A stretch of 64,000 bases of DNA, taken from the NCBI RefSeq assembly GCF_900103625.1, contig NZ_LT629700.1, positions 1,116,001 to 1,180,000 on the forward strand. The letters are read 5' to 3'. The position numbers and the translations under genes were made by a program. Shown piece after piece: positions 1-11,155 of the stretch; the stretch's first letter is position 1; every line of letters begins with the position of its first letter. Under the pieces are notes generated by a model. That model had not been told where the DNA came from, did not search any database, and was given only the letters and a program-made list of their open reading frames with translations. This DNA is from Corynebacterium mycetoides. GTDB taxonomy: Bacteria; Actinomycetota; Actinomycetes; Mycobacteriales; Mycobacteriaceae.

Positions 1-128
1 TGCGAAATTTTTGCGGCACGGCCGACGGCGATATATCCCCTTCTGAGTGTCCCGGTTGAGATGGGGGCCGCAGACCGCGAGAATAGATATCGCGCCGCGG
101 CCGGGGTCGGTGACTACCGTGGGGCAGC

Positions 129-1256
129 ATGGAGTTTCCCGACCTCGCCACACTGAAAGCCCGTGGCACCCGCAAGTGGACGCAGTACGACGACGACGTG
201 CTGCCCCTGTGGGTCGCCGAGAGTGATTTCCCCACCGCCCCGGCCGTCAAGGCCGCGATCCAGCGCGCGGTGAACAACGAGACCTTCGGCTACACCCCGG
301 CCCCGCAGGCCCAAGAGCTGCCGAAGGTGCTGGCCGACTTCTACCGGGAGCGGTTCGGCTGGCGCCCGGACGAGGACAAGATCTTCCCCGTCCCGGACGT
401 GGTGCGTGGCATCCTGCTGGCGATAGAGTACTTCACCGAGGGCGACGTCATCGTGCCCGTGCCCGCCTACCACCCCTTCCTGGAGATCGCGGAGACCGCG
501 GGACGAAACCGGGTCGAGGTCGGCAGCACCGGCGGGCTGGACCTGATGGAGGTCGAGGCGTCGTTTCGCAATGGCGCCGGCTCGATCATCATCACCAACC
601 CGTTCAACCCCGGCGGATGGATCTTCGAGGAGGAGGAGCTCGACCAGATCTGCGCGATTGCCCGTCGTTACGGAGGGCGCGTGCTTGTCGACGAAATCCA
701 CGCCCCGCTCGTCTACGACGGCGCCCACGTCTGCGCCGCGAAGAACAACCCCGACGTGTGCATCACGGTGACCGCGGCCTCCAAGGCGTTCAACGTCGCC
801 GGGCTCAAGTGCGCGCAGATGATTTTCTCCAACGACGCCGACGTCGAAGTGTTCCAAGGATTGACCGGCGTGGCGAAGGACGGCACGGGCACCCTCGGCA
901 TCATCGCCGCCGAGGCGTGCTACCGCGAAGGCGGGGACCACCTCGACGCGGAGGTGGAGCTTCTGCGGGCGAACCGGGACTGGCTCGTCCACACGCTGCC
1001 GAAGAAGATCCCCGGCATCGCGTTCGATGTCCCGGCGGCGACGTACCTGATGTTCCTCGACTTTTCGGGGACGAAGCTCGCTGACCCGCGTCCCGCCGCG
1101 TGGCTGCGTCGTCACGCGAAAGTGGCGCTGAACGAGGGCGCCTCCTTCGGACCCGGCGGTGAGCACAAGGCGCGCCTGAACTTCGCTACCAGCCCCGACA
1201 TCCTGCGCGAGGCGGTCGAGCGCATCTCCACGGCGGTGAACAACCTTTCTGGATAA
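129..1256 (+). CDS. aecD: MalY/PatB-type C-S lyase (cystathionine beta-lyase)
   Basis: A 375-residue fold-type I PLP enzyme of the MalY/PatB class, which cleaves the C-S bond of cystathionine and related S-substituted cysteines, giving pyruvate, ammonia and a thiol in the cytoplasm. The PLP lysine is K219 in TAASKAFN, and the motif NPFNPGG lies about 60 residues before it. Length is normal for the family. The ATG start is preceded only by a weak purine run (GGGGCAG). The gene ends 2 bp before treS, so the two are probably cotranscribed. In C. glutamicum aecD is followed directly by brnQ; here treS and pep2 lie between them. Family assignment is firm; the substrate is inferred from C. glutamicum AecD. 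Confidence 0.9.
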   Translation: MEFPDLATLKARGTRKWTQYDDDVLPLWVAESDFPTAPAVKAAIQRAVNNETFGYTPAPQAQELPKVLADFYRERFGWRPDEDKIFPVPDVVRGILLAIEYFTEGDVIVPVPAYHPFLEIAETAGRNRVEVGSTGGLDLMEVEASFRNGAGSIIITNPFNPGGWIFEEEELDQICAIARRYGGRVLVDEIHAPLVYDGAHVCAAKNNPDVCITVTAASKAFNVAGLKCAQMIFSNDADVEVFQGLTGVAKDGTGTLGIIAAEACYREGGDHLDAEVELLRANRDWLVHTLPKKIPGIAFDVPAATYLMFLDFSGTKLADPRPAAWLRRHAKVALNEGASFGPGGEHKARLNFATSPDILREAVERISTAVNNLSG

Positions 1257-1258
1257 AG

Positions 1259-2974
<1,716 letters not shown>

Positions 2975-2979
2975 CGAGC

Positions 2980-4065
2980 ATGTTTGATCTGAGCAAGGAG
3001 CGTTTCTACGGCGCCAAGTCAGAACCCATCGACCGGGTCGAGGTCGCCGCCTCCCGCCCGGCCGGCGACTTCACCTGGCAGCTTCTCGACGTCACACGCG
3101 GCGGCGCCACCCCCGTCACCGACCGCTACCAGGTGCTTCTCTCCGAGGCCGCTGACCGCGACGTGCTGGCCACCGACGCGGGCGCGCAGGCCTACCTGGA
3201 GGCGGTGGCCGGGCTGGGCGAGGTCCACGGCGACGTCGGCGGAGCGCATGCGCGCCCGCTGGGCGCGGAGCAGTCCAACACGTCGCTCGTCGTGGACGAC
3301 GCCTGGGTGCTCAAGGCGTTTCGCAAGCTCGAGGTGGGCACCAACCCGGACGTGGAGCTGCTCACCGCGATCGCGGACTGTCCCCACGTGGCCGGGGTGC
3401 GCGGGCACGTCACGCGCGACGGCGCCACGGTGGCGATGCAGCAGCAGCTCATCCGCGGCGGCGAGGACGGCTTCGACCTGGCCGTTGCGGACGATCTCGG
3501 CGACCCGGCGGAGCTGGGGCGCGCGATCCGGGTGGTGCACGAGGCGCTGGCCGGCGCCTTCGGCACCGAGCAGGTCAGCGGGCGGCAGCTGCGCGAGGGC
3601 CTGAACTCCCACCTCGACGAGCTCGTGGGCCAAGCCCCCCAGCTCGCCGAGCGCGAGGGCGCCATCCGCGCGCTCTACGAGGCCATTGACGACGGCCCGC
3701 ACGACATCCACCGCATCCACGGAGACCTGCACCTCGGCCAGACGCTCAAGAGCGACCGGTGGTACTTGATCGACTTCGAGGGCGAGCCGGCCCGCCCCCT
3801 GGCGCAGCGCCTCGCCCCGGACCACCCGCTGCGCGACGTCGCCGGGATGATCCGCTCCTTCGGCTACGCCCGCGCGGTCGGTGGGTATGACGCGGGGTGG
3901 GAGCACGCGGGCGTCGACAAGCTTCTGGCGGGATATGGCGTAAAGCGCGATGAGGTGCTGGCGGCCTACATCGTGGACAAGGCGGCCTACGAGGTGGCCT
4001 ACGAGGCTAACAACCGTCCCGAGTGGGTGGACATCCCCCTCGACGCGATCCGGCGGCTGACATAA
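2980..4065 (+). CDS. pep2: maltokinase (TreS partner)
   Basis: A 361-residue aminoglycoside-phosphotransferase-like kinase that phosphorylates maltose to maltose-1-phosphate. The catalytic loop IHGDLHLGQTL and the metal-binding IDFEGEPARPL are both present. The C-terminal signature ending in an RPEWVDIPLDAIRRL-type helix is typical of Mak/Pep2. The ATG at 2980 lies 5 bp after the treS stop; longer in-frame extensions upstream overlap treS and are rejected. It is shorter than mycobacterial Mak (about 455 residues), as the N-terminal cap is reduced. Operon with treS is likely. Confidence 0.88.
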   Translation: MFDLSKERFYGAKSEPIDRVEVAASRPAGDFTWQLLDVTRGGATPVTDRYQVLLSEAADRDVLATDAGAQAYLEAVAGLGEVHGDVGGAHARPLGAEQSNTSLVVDDAWVLKAFRKLEVGTNPDVELLTAIADCPHVAGVRGHVTRDGATVAMQQQLIRGGEDGFDLAVADDLGDPAELGRAIRVVHEALAGAFGTEQVSGRQLREGLNSHLDELVGQAPQLAEREGAIRALYEAIDDGPHDIHRIHGDLHLGQTLKSDRWYLIDFEGEPARPLAQRLAPDHPLRDVAGMIRSFGYARAVGGYDAGWEHAGVDKLLAGYGVKRDEVLAAYIVDKAAYEVAYEANNRPEWVDIPLDAIRRLT

Positions 4066-4074
4066 TTCCCACTG

Positions 4075-4095
4075 TTTGGGACGGAGTTTCCCAAA
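4075..4095 (+). terminator. hairpin after treS-pep2
   Basis: Arms TTTGGGA (4075-4081) and TCCCAAA (4089-4095) flank a 7-base loop, 10 bp after the pep2 stop, and the run continues AAAGTTT. It ends just before the putative brnQ -35 element, so it could separate the two transcripts. The U-tract is poor. Confidence 0.45.
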
Positions 4096-4099
4096 AAGT

Positions 4100-4130
4100 T
4101 TGACACGGTGGACAGTTGACGGGGTACTCT
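4100..4130 (+). promoter_or_regulatory. putative brnQ promoter
   Basis: A perfect -35 hexamer TTGACA lies at 4100-4105 and a TACTCT (TAnnnT-type) -10 at 4125-4130. The spacer of 19 bp is slightly long. The position, about 40 bp upstream of the brnQ start, is suitable. Confidence 0.5.
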
Positions 4131-4141
4131 TAGGCGATTCC

Positions 4142-4172
4142 ATGTAAAAGGAACGCTATGTAGGAGGATTTC
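4142..4172 (+). promoter_or_regulatory. brnQ leader with two start-stop codon pairs and strong RBS
   Basis: The brnQ ribosome binding site AGGAGG is at 4162-4167, 5 nt before the ATG at 4173. Just upstream are two minimal start-stop pairs: ATGTAA (4142-4147) and ATGTAG (4158-4163). The second is preceded by AAAAGGA and its stop codon overlaps the brnQ RBS. The arrangement could let ribosomes idle over the RBS, or be chance. Confidence 0.4.
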
Positions 4173-5582
4173 ATGGGCTCAACCGCCGTTTCCGGCGAGT
4201 CCGCGGGGACACCATCTAAGCCCCAAGGTTCGACCACCGCGATCGTGATCACCGCGCTCGCCCTGTTCTCAATGTTCTTCGGCGCGGGCAACCTCATCTT
4301 CCCGCCCATGCTGGCCGTCCAGGCGGGCGACAACTTCTGGCCGGCGATCCTCGGCTTCCTCGGCACCGGCGCCCTGCTGCCGGTGCTCGCCGTCATCGCC
4401 ATCGCGCTGTCCGGCGCCAACGTCCGCGACCTCGCGCAGCGCGCGGGCACCGTCTTCGGCGTCGTGTTCCCGGTGCTGGCCTACCTGTCCATCGGCGCCT
4501 TCTACGCCCTGCCGCGCACCGGCGCCGTGTCCATGGAAACGGCCATCACCCCGCTGTTCGGGGTCGACGGCCTGTTCGCCTCGGCGGTGTTCAACATCAT
4601 CTTCTTCGGCATCGCGCTCGCGCTGTCGTGGAACCCGAACACCATCATGGAAAAGCTGGGCAAGTTCCTCACCCCGGCGCTGGTCATTCTGCTCGTGCTC
4701 ATGATCGCCGTGTCCCTGGCCAAGTGGAACGCGGATCCGGCCACCCCGACCGAGGACTTCGCCGAGGGCCCGTTCACGGCCGGCCTGCTCGAGGGCTACC
4801 TGACCATGGACTCCATCGCGGCTCTGGCGTTTTCCATCGTGGTCATCTCCACGCTGCGGTACAAGGGCTTCCCCGAGGGCGCGCCCGTGGTGCGCGGCAC
4901 CATCCTCGCGGGTGTCGGCGCCGGTGTCATGCTCGCCCTGATCTACCTGGGCCTGGGCACAATCGGTCGCGTCATCCCGAGCCCGGAACAGTACGACAAC
5001 GGTGCAGGCCTGCTTGCCGACGCTGCGAATCTCACCCTCGGCGGCGCCGGCCAGATCATCTTCTCCCTGGTCGTCCTGCTCGCCTGCATGACCACCGCCG
5101 TGGGCCTGATCACCGCTACCGCGGAGTACTTCGCCGCGGAATTCACCGGCTCTTACAAGACGTGGGCGATCGTGTTCAGCATCATGTCCACCGTGATCGC
5201 CACCCAGGGCCTCGAGTTCGTCATGGCTATCGCCGCCCCGGTCATCGGGTTCCTCTACCCGCCCGCAATCGCGCTGATCTTTGTCACGCTCGTCGAGCCG
5301 CTCTTCCGCTCGCGCACCCGTTTCACCTGGGCGTTCTTCCTGCCCATCTGGGTCGCCGTGATCTGGTCGGCCATCGAGACCTCCATCTCGCTGGGCTGGG
5401 GCGCAGGCGCCCTGACCCCGCTCGTCTCCTGGGCGCCCCTGCAGGAAGCCGGCCTCGGCTGGGCCGTCCCCGTCCTCGCGGCGTTCATTGTCGGCCTCAT
5501 CGTGGACCTCGCGCGGCCCAAGGCGCCGCTGAAGATCGGCACCGTCGAAGCAGTCGACACCGGGGAATCCGTGGTGGCCTAG
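4173..5582 (+). CDS. brnQ: branched-chain amino acid:cation symporter
   Basis: A 469-residue LIVCS-family (BrnQ) polytopic membrane protein importing leucine, isoleucine and valine with a cation. The N-terminal FSMFFGAGNLIFPPMLAVQAG signature is characteristic, and about twelve hydrophobic segments span the length. Adjacency to aecD is known from C. glutamicum; here treS-pep2 intervene. It has its own strong RBS (AGGAGG, 5 nt spacing) and a candidate TTGACA promoter, so it is probably an independent transcript. Confidence 0.93.
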   Translation: MGSTAVSGESAGTPSKPQGSTTAIVITALALFSMFFGAGNLIFPPMLAVQAGDNFWPAILGFLGTGALLPVLAVIAIALSGANVRDLAQRAGTVFGVVFPVLAYLSIGAFYALPRTGAVSMETAITPLFGVDGLFASAVFNIIFFGIALALSWNPNTIMEKLGKFLTPALVILLVLMIAVSLAKWNADPATPTEDFAEGPFTAGLLEGYLTMDSIAALAFSIVVISTLRYKGFPEGAPVVRGTILAGVGAGVMLALIYLGLGTIGRVIPSPEQYDNGAGLLADAANLTLGGAGQIIFSLVVLLACMTTAVGLITATAEYFAAEFTGSYKTWAIVFSIMSTVIATQGLEFVMAIAAPVIGFLYPPAIALIFVTLVEPLFRSRTRFTWAFFLPIWVAVIWSAIETSISLGWGAGALTPLVSWAPLQEAGLGWAVPVLAAFIVGLIVDLARPKAPLKIGTVEAVDTGESVVA

Positions 5583-5624
5583 GGGCCTAGCACGGCGGCG
5601 CCGGGGAGGCGTATCCTGTTCGGC

Positions 5625-6611
5625 ATGAACGCCCCCTTAGCTTTGCTCGATTTCTGCACCATCTACCCCGGCGAATCCGTCGGCGACTCCCTGCAACGAT
5701 CCGTGGAGTTCGCCCAGCACGCGGAGTCGCTGGGGTATTCGCGCGTCTGGTACGCCGAACACCACAACACGACCACCATCGCGTCCTCTTCACCCGCGGT
5801 CTTGATCTCCCACGTCGGAGCGCGGACCTCCACCATCCGGCTCGGCTCCGGCGGCGTGATGCTGCCCAACCACTCGCCCTACGTCATCGCCGAGCAGTTC
5901 GGCATGCTCGCGGAGCTCTACCCCGACCGGATCGATCTGGGACTCGGCCGCGCGCCGGGCACGGACCAGCAGACCCTGGGCCGAGCGCTGCGCCGCGACC
6001 CGCGCGCCGCCGAGCGCTTCCCCGAGGACGTGCTCGAGCTGCAGGCCTGGCTGTCCGACGAATCCCCCCTGCCCGGGGTCGTGGCCACGCCCGGCCGGGG
6101 CACCAACGTCCCGCTCTACATCCTGGGATCGTCCATGTTCGGTGCGTCGCTGGCGGCCAAGCTCGGCCTGCCCTACTCGTTCGCCTCGCACTTCGCCCCC
6201 CAGCACCTCGTGGACGCCACCACCTACTACCGCGAGAACTACGAGCCGTCCGAGCGCTACCCGGAGCCCCACATCATCGCCGCCGTCAACGTCACCGCCG
6301 CGCCGACCGCGGAGGACGCCGAGCGCCAGACGCGGATCGTGCACCGCAACCGCGTCAAGGCGTTCATGGGCCAGCGCGGGCAGGTGCTTGACGACGCCCA
6401 GCTCGACACCATCGTCAACTCCTTCCAGGGACAGCAGATCATCGACATGCTGCGCTACACGGCGCGCGGCACCGCCGACGACGTCGCCGAGTACCTCACC
6501 TGGTTCACGGAGCACTCCAAGGCGGACGAGCTGATGATTTCTCTGCAGAACGGTAGCCACGAAGAGGTGCTCGCCGGGATGGAGATCCTTTCACGGCGCT
6601 GGCTGGGCTGA
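5625..6611 (+). CDS. luciferase-like (LLM) flavin-dependent monooxygenase
   Basis: A 328-residue bacterial luciferase-fold oxidoreductase of the MsnO8-like subgroup. The N-terminal LLDFCTIYPGESVGDSLQ, VWYAEHHN and DLGLGRAPGTD motifs are typical. Such enzymes use FMNH2 (or F420 in related groups) with unknown substrates. In C. glutamicum a similar gene follows brnQ, so the location is conserved. The gap to brnQ is 42 bp and contains TATCCT, which may act as a -10. The 16-bp gap to the downstream ABC transporter gene suggests a possible shared transcript. Confidence 0.85.
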   Translation: MNAPLALLDFCTIYPGESVGDSLQRSVEFAQHAESLGYSRVWYAEHHNTTTIASSSPAVLISHVGARTSTIRLGSGGVMLPNHSPYVIAEQFGMLAELYPDRIDLGLGRAPGTDQQTLGRALRRDPRAAERFPEDVLELQAWLSDESPLPGVVATPGRGTNVPLYILGSSMFGASLAAKLGLPYSFASHFAPQHLVDATTYYRENYEPSERYPEPHIIAAVNVTAAPTAEDAERQTRIVHRNRVKAFMGQRGQVLDDAQLDTIVNSFQGQQIIDMLRYTARGTADDVAEYLTWFTEHSKADELMISLQNGSHEEVLAGMEILSRRWLG

Positions 6612-6627
6612 GGTACTCTATCCTCCC

Positions 6628-8097
6628 ATGACGTCCCTCAGGGCTGCCGCAGCGCTGCTCGCCACCTCCGCCGCACTGATGGCCGTCGGCTGCTCCACTG
6701 ACGCCGCCGAGCGTCACGCCCAGCGCGACGAGCTCGTGGTGGCCACCCAGACTCCCCCGGCCGGCCTGGATTTCACCACCACGGGCGGCGCCGCCGCGCC
6801 CCAGGCGATGATGGGCAACATCTATCAAACGCTGGTGCGTATCGACGACTCCGGAACCCCGCAGCCCTTCCTCGCCGAGAGCTGGGAGATAAGCGCCGAC
6901 GGCACCGAGTACGTCTTTCATCTCCGCGAGGGCGTGACGTTTTCCAACGGCAAGGAGTTCACCGCCGACGACGCCGCGTTTTCCATCGACTACGTGCGCA
7001 ACCACTGGACCAACGCCCTGAAGGCGCAGATGGCGCCCGTCACGCAAGTGGAGGTGGTTGACGATTACACGGTGAAGGTGACGTTGGAGCGGGCGTCGAA
7101 TAGCTGGCTCTGGTCGATGGGGACCCTCACGGGCGCGATGATGACGCCGGAGTCCATCGCCCGGCTGGCTACCGACCCGCTGGGCACCGGCCCGTACCGG
7201 CTGGCGCGTTTCGACGTTGGCGAGGCCGTGTCCTTTACCGCCCGCGAGGACTACTGGGGCGGCGAGGTCGACCACGACGCAAAGATCCGCTACTTCGACG
7301 ACTCCACCGCCGCCGTCAACGCTTTGCGCGTGGGGGACGCCGACGTGGTGTGGATGATGCAGGCGCCGCAGCTGCTCCCGACCCTGCCCGAGGATATCGG
7401 CGTCGAGGTGGGCACCACCAACGGCGAGGTGCTTCTGTCCATGAACAACCGCGTCGCGCCCTTCGACGACCCGACGGTGCGCCAGGCCGTGGCCTACGCC
7501 ATCGACCGCGACGCGCTCAACCGGGTGGTCTACAACGGGATGGCCACCGACACCGGCGGCGCGCCCGTCCCGCCGACCGACCCGTGGTACACGGGCGAGA
7601 ACTACTACCCTTTCGACCCGGACGCGGCGCGCGAGCTGCTCGCGGGGCGCACCCCGGAGGTGACCATCACCGTGCCCAACCTGCCCTACGCGCAGACGGC
7701 GAGCGAACTCATCTTCTCCCAGCTTCGCGACGTCGGCTTCACCGTGACACTCGAGACCGTCGAATTCCCGGCGGTATGGCTCGGGCAGGTGCTCAAGGGC
7801 CATAACTACCAGGCGTCGCTGGTGTCCCACGTGGAGCCGCGCGACATCCCCATGCTCTTCGGCAACCCGGACTACTACATCGGCTACGACTCCGCGGAGA
7901 CGCAGGCGCTCATCACAGCCGCCGAGGCGGGCGAGCAGGAGGAGAACATGGAGGCCGCCGTCGACCAGATCATGGCGGACGCGGCATCGCTGACCCTGGT
8001 CAACGCCCCGAATATCGTGTTGCTCGCCCCCGGAGTCAGCGGTGTCAACCCGAACGTGGTCACCGACGGTCTGCCGCTGGCGGAGGTGGAGAAGTGA
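6628..8097 (+). CDS. ABC transporter substrate-binding lipoprotein (peptide/nickel type, SBP_bac_5)
   Basis: A 489-residue cluster C (DppA/OppA-like) solute-binding protein. The signal peptide ends in a lipobox-like LMAVGC with lipidation at C22, so it is anchored on the outer face of the membrane. The domain starts near LVVATQTPPAGLDFTTTGG and carries the family segment PYRLARFDVGEAVSFTAR. It is the first gene of a four-gene importer operon; the GTG start of the next gene overlaps its stop by 4 bp. The substrate (peptides, nickel chelates or others) cannot be read from sequence. Confidence 0.88.
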   Translation: MTSLRAAAALLATSAALMAVGCSTDAAERHAQRDELVVATQTPPAGLDFTTTGGAAAPQAMMGNIYQTLVRIDDSGTPQPFLAESWEISADGTEYVFHLREGVTFSNGKEFTADDAAFSIDYVRNHWTNALKAQMAPVTQVEVVDDYTVKVTLERASNSWLWSMGTLTGAMMTPESIARLATDPLGTGPYRLARFDVGEAVSFTAREDYWGGEVDHDAKIRYFDDSTAAVNALRVGDADVVWMMQAPQLLPTLPEDIGVEVGTTNGEVLLSMNNRVAPFDDPTVRQAVAYAIDRDALNRVVYNGMATDTGGAPVPPTDPWYTGENYYPFDPDAARELLAGRTPEVTITVPNLPYAQTASELIFSQLRDVGFTVTLETVEFPAVWLGQVLKGHNYQASLVSHVEPRDIPMLFGNPDYYIGYDSAETQALITAAEAGEQEENMEAAVDQIMADAASLTLVNAPNIVLLAPGVSGVNPNVVTDGLPLAEVEK

Positions 8098-9008
8098 TCG
8101 CCCGCATCGTGGCGCGCTTCGCCGCCCTGCTGCTGGTGGCCAGCCTGCTCATCTTCCTCCTGCTGCGCGCCGTGCCCGGCGACCCGGCGCGCGTCGCCCT
8201 CGGGGTGACGGCCACCGACGAGGCCGTCGCCGAGCTGTCGCGCACCCTGGGCACGGACCGCCCGCTGGCCGTGCAGTACCTCGACTGGATGGGAGGGCTT
8301 GTCACCGGCAATTTCGGCGTGTCCATGGCCAGCCGCACCGACATCACGCCGACGGTCATCGAGCGCGCCGGGGTCTCGCTCACGCTGACGGTGCTGGCCA
8401 TGGCGCTCTCACTGGCCATCGCCGTGCCGCTCGGGGTGTACCTGGCGCGGCGCGGCGACCGCGCCGACGGCGTCATCGCCGCGGCGGTGACCCAGCTGGG
8501 CATCGTCGTGCCCAGCTTCCTCGTCGGCATCCTCGCCGTCGCCCTGTTCGCGGTGCGGCTGGGCTGGCTGCCCGCCAACGGCTGGGGCACGCCGGCGCAT
8601 GCTGTTTTGCCGGTGGCGGCGCTGACACTCGTGCAGGCCGCGATCCTCTCGCGCTACGTCCGCCGCGCGGTCACCGAGGAAATGGGCAACGATTATGTGC
8701 GCACGCGGCGGGCCACGGGGGCGTCGATAAGCGAGGTGCTCTTCACCCACGCCCTGCGCAACGCGGCCCTGCCGGTGCTCACGGTCACCGGCATCCAGCT
8801 CTCCAGCCTCATCGTGGGCGCGGTGGTCATCGAGCGGGTCTTCGCCATCCCCGGCCTGGGCACGATGCTTCTCGACGCCGTGGCCAACCGCGACCTCACC
8901 ACAGTGCAAACCGTGCTGATGCTGCTCGTCGCGTTCACACTCGGGGTCAATCTCGTGGTGGACGTGCTGTATTCCGTGATCGACCCGCGCGTGAGGAGGA
9001 AAGCGTGA
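8094..9008 (+). CDS. ABC transporter permease (DppB type)
   Basis: A 304-residue inner-membrane permease with the N-terminal LLRAVPGDPARVALG segment typical of DppB/OppB. The EAA-loop segment (MGNDYVRTRRATGASISEVLFTH) contacts the ATPase. It starts with GTG at 8094 inside the stop of the binding-protein gene (GTGA overlap) and ends in another GTGA overlap with the second permease, so translation is coupled. Confidence 0.88.
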   Translation: MIARIVARFAALLLVASLLIFLLLRAVPGDPARVALGVTATDEAVAELSRTLGTDRPLAVQYLDWMGGLVTGNFGVSMASRTDITPTVIERAGVSLTLTVLAMALSLAIAVPLGVYLARRGDRADGVIAAAVTQLGIVVPSFLVGILAVALFAVRLGWLPANGWGTPAHAVLPVAALTLVQAAILSRYVRRAVTEEMGNDYVRTRRATGASISEVLFTHALRNAALPVLTVTGIQLSSLIVGAVVIERVFAIPGLGTMLLDAVANRDLTTVQTVLMLLVAFTLGVNLVVDVLYSVIDPRVRRKA

Positions 9009-9796
9009 GGAACTTGCCCGCCACCCGGGCCCTCGGGTTCGCCATCGTCGGGTGCGTCATGCTCGTCGCGCTGCTGGCCGCGGTGTGGACCCCCTACGAT
9101 CCGCTGCAGGCCGCCCCGGACGTGCGCCTGCAGGGGTCCTCGGCCGCGCATTGGATGGGTACCGACCAGTTCGGCCGCGACATCCTCTCGCGCGTGATGG
9201 ACGGCGCGCGGCTCACGCTCGTGGTGTCGCTGAGCGCGGTCGCGCTCTCGGCACTGGTGGGCACCCCGCTGGGGATCTGGGCCGGTATGCGCCGCGGCTG
9301 GGTGGAGACCGTGGTCATGCGGGCCAGCGACCTCCTCATGGCGTTTCCCGCGCTGCTTTTGGCCATTGTCTTCACCGCGGTGTTCGGCGCCTCGGTGTGG
9401 ATCGTGGTGCTCGCGATCGGCATCGCCGGCATCCCCGGCTTCGCCCGCGTGACGCGGGCCTCGACGCTGCAGGTCATGAGCCAGGACTACATCCTCGCCG
9501 CGCGGGTGTCGCGCGTGCCGCCCGTGCGGGTCGCGCGCACCCACGTGCTGCCCAACATTCTGCCCATCGCCCTGGTGCAGGTCTCCGTGGGCCTGGCCCT
9601 GGCCATCCTCGCCGAGGCGGGCCTGTCCTTCCTCGGCCTGGGCACCCCGGCGCCGTACGCCTCGTGGGGGAGGATGCTGCAGGCCTCCCAGCCCTACCTG
9701 GCCACCGACCCGCACCTCGCGCTGTGGCCGGGGCTGGCCATCGCGGTGACCGTGCTCGGCTTCAACCTGATCGGGGGCGGGCGTGATCCGCGTTAG
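9005..9796 (+). CDS. ABC transporter permease (DppC type)
   Basis: A 263-residue second permease. It carries the DppC hallmark HWMGTDQFGRDILSRVMDGAR near the N-terminus and the EAA-loop SQDYILAARVSRVPPVRVARTH. The GTG start at 9005 overlaps the previous stop. The 3' end overlaps the ATPase start by 14 bp. It forms the transmembrane heterodimer with the upstream permease. Confidence 0.88.
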   Translation: MRNLPATRALGFAIVGCVMLVALLAAVWTPYDPLQAAPDVRLQGSSAAHWMGTDQFGRDILSRVMDGARLTLVVSLSAVALSALVGTPLGIWAGMRRGWVETVVMRASDLLMAFPALLLAIVFTAVFGASVWIVVLAIGIAGIPGFARVTRASTLQVMSQDYILAARVSRVPPVRVARTHVLPNILPIALVQVSVGLALAILAEAGLSFLGLGTPAPYASWGRMLQASQPYLATDPHLALWPGLAIAVTVLGFNLIGGGRDPR

Positions 9797-11135
9797 AGAT
9801 TTGCGTATCGACGGCATCCTCCACGGCATCTCGCTCGACATCGGGCGCGGGGAGCGCGTGGGCATCATCGGCGAGTCCGGCTCCGGCAAGTCCATGACGG
9901 CGCTGGCCATCATGGGGCTCATCGACACCTTGCCCATGAGCGGCTCCGTCACCGTCGGCGGCGTGGAGCTGGTCGGCGCGCCCGACCGGGTGCGCCGCCG
10001 CGTGCGCGGCAAGCACGTGGCCATGGTGTTCCAGGAGCCGATGACGGCGCTGGATCCGCTCATGACCGTGGGCCGGCAGGTGGCGCGCGACCCCGCCCGG
10101 GCGCGCGCCCTGCTGGCCGAGGTCGGCGTGGAGCGCCCGGAGGCCTACCCGCACGAACTGTCCGGCGGGCAGCGCCAGCGCGTGCTCATCGCCGCCGCGC
10201 TCGCCCAGGACCCGGACGTGCTGATCTGCGACGAGCCGACCACGGCGCTCGACGTCGCCGTGCAGCAGCAGATCCTCGAGCTGATCGACGCCGTGGTCAC
10301 CGCGCGCGGGATGGGGCTGCTGTTCATCTCCCACGACCTCGCCGTGGTGAGCCGGATGACGCAGCGCGTGCTGGTGTTCAAGCAGGGCTCGATCGTCGAT
10401 CCGGACTCCGACTACGCGCGCGCCCTACGCAGCGCCTCGCGCCCCGGCGCGCCCGCCGCGCCGCGGGCGCTCGGCGAGCCGGTGGTCACGCTCAAAGGCG
10501 TGAGCCTGACGCGGGGATCAACGCGCGTGCTAGATCGCGTCTCCCTCACCGTGCGCCGCGGCGAACGCCTCGGCATCGTCGGCGGCTCCGGCGCCGGCAA
10601 GACGTCCCTGATGCGGGTGATCACCGGCCTGTCGGAGCCGGACGAGGGCTCCGTCGCCGTCGACGGCGACGTGCAGATGGTGTTCCAGGACCCGTACTCC
10701 TCCCTGGACCCGCGCATGGCCGTGGAGGCGTCGATACGCGAGACCGGCGTGGACGCTGCCCGCGCGCAGGAGGTGCTGGCCCAGGTGGGGTTGGAGGGGC
10801 TAGGCGCGCGGCGGCCGCGGCAGTTCTCGGGCGGGCAGCGCCAGCGCATCTCCATCGCGCGCGCCGCCGCGACCCGGCCCGCCATCTTGCTTGCCGACGA
10901 GCCCGTCTCCGCCCTCGACGTCACCGTGCGGCGCGCGGTGCTCGACCTCCTCGACACCGTCGTCGGCGACGGGACCTTGGTCTTCGTCTCCCACGACCTT
11001 GCCGTGGTGCGCGAGCTGTGCCCCACCGTCGCCGTGATCTCTCAGGGCCGCATCGTGGAGGCGGGCGCCACCGAGGAGATCTGGGCGGACCCGCAGCACC
11101 CGTACACGCGCACGCTGCTCGCGGCGGCGCAGTAA
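9783..11135 (+). CDS. fused double ATPase of the peptide/nickel-type ABC importer (DppD-DppF)
   Basis: A 450-residue protein with two complete ABC domains in tandem. The first has Walker A GESGSGKS, signature LSGGQRQR and Walker B VLICDEPTTALD. The second has GGSGAGKT, FSGGQRQR and ILLADEPVSALD. It replaces the two separate ATPases of classical Dpp/Opp systems. The GTG start overlaps the upstream permease by 14 bp. The last gene of the operon: it is followed by a small palindrome GCGCTAGCGC (11153-11162) but no clear U-rich terminator. Confidence 0.9.
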   Translation: MIRVRDLRIDGILHGISLDIGRGERVGIIGESGSGKSMTALAIMGLIDTLPMSGSVTVGGVELVGAPDRVRRRVRGKHVAMVFQEPMTALDPLMTVGRQVARDPARARALLAEVGVERPEAYPHELSGGQRQRVLIAAALAQDPDVLICDEPTTALDVAVQQQILELIDAVVTARGMGLLFISHDLAVVSRMTQRVLVFKQGSIVDPDSDYARALRSASRPGAPAAPRALGEPVVTLKGVSLTRGSTRVLDRVSLTVRRGERLGIVGGSGAGKTSLMRVITGLSEPDEGSVAVDGDVQMVFQDPYSSLDPRMAVEASIRETGVDAARAQEVLAQVGLEGLGARRPRQFSGGQRQRISIARAAATRPAILLADEPVSALDVTVRRAVLDLLDTVVGDGTLVFVSHDLAVVRELCPTVAVISQGRIVEAGATEEIWADPQHPYTRTLLAAAQ

Positions 11136-11155
11136 CCGCCCGGGTGCGTCTCGCG

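Noticed and set aside
114..1166. Long minus-strand reading frames opposite aecD, treS, valS, folC and other genes
   Set aside because: In high-GC sequence the antisense frame stays open. The translations are rich in Arg, Val, His and Gly without domains, and they mirror well-supported genes.
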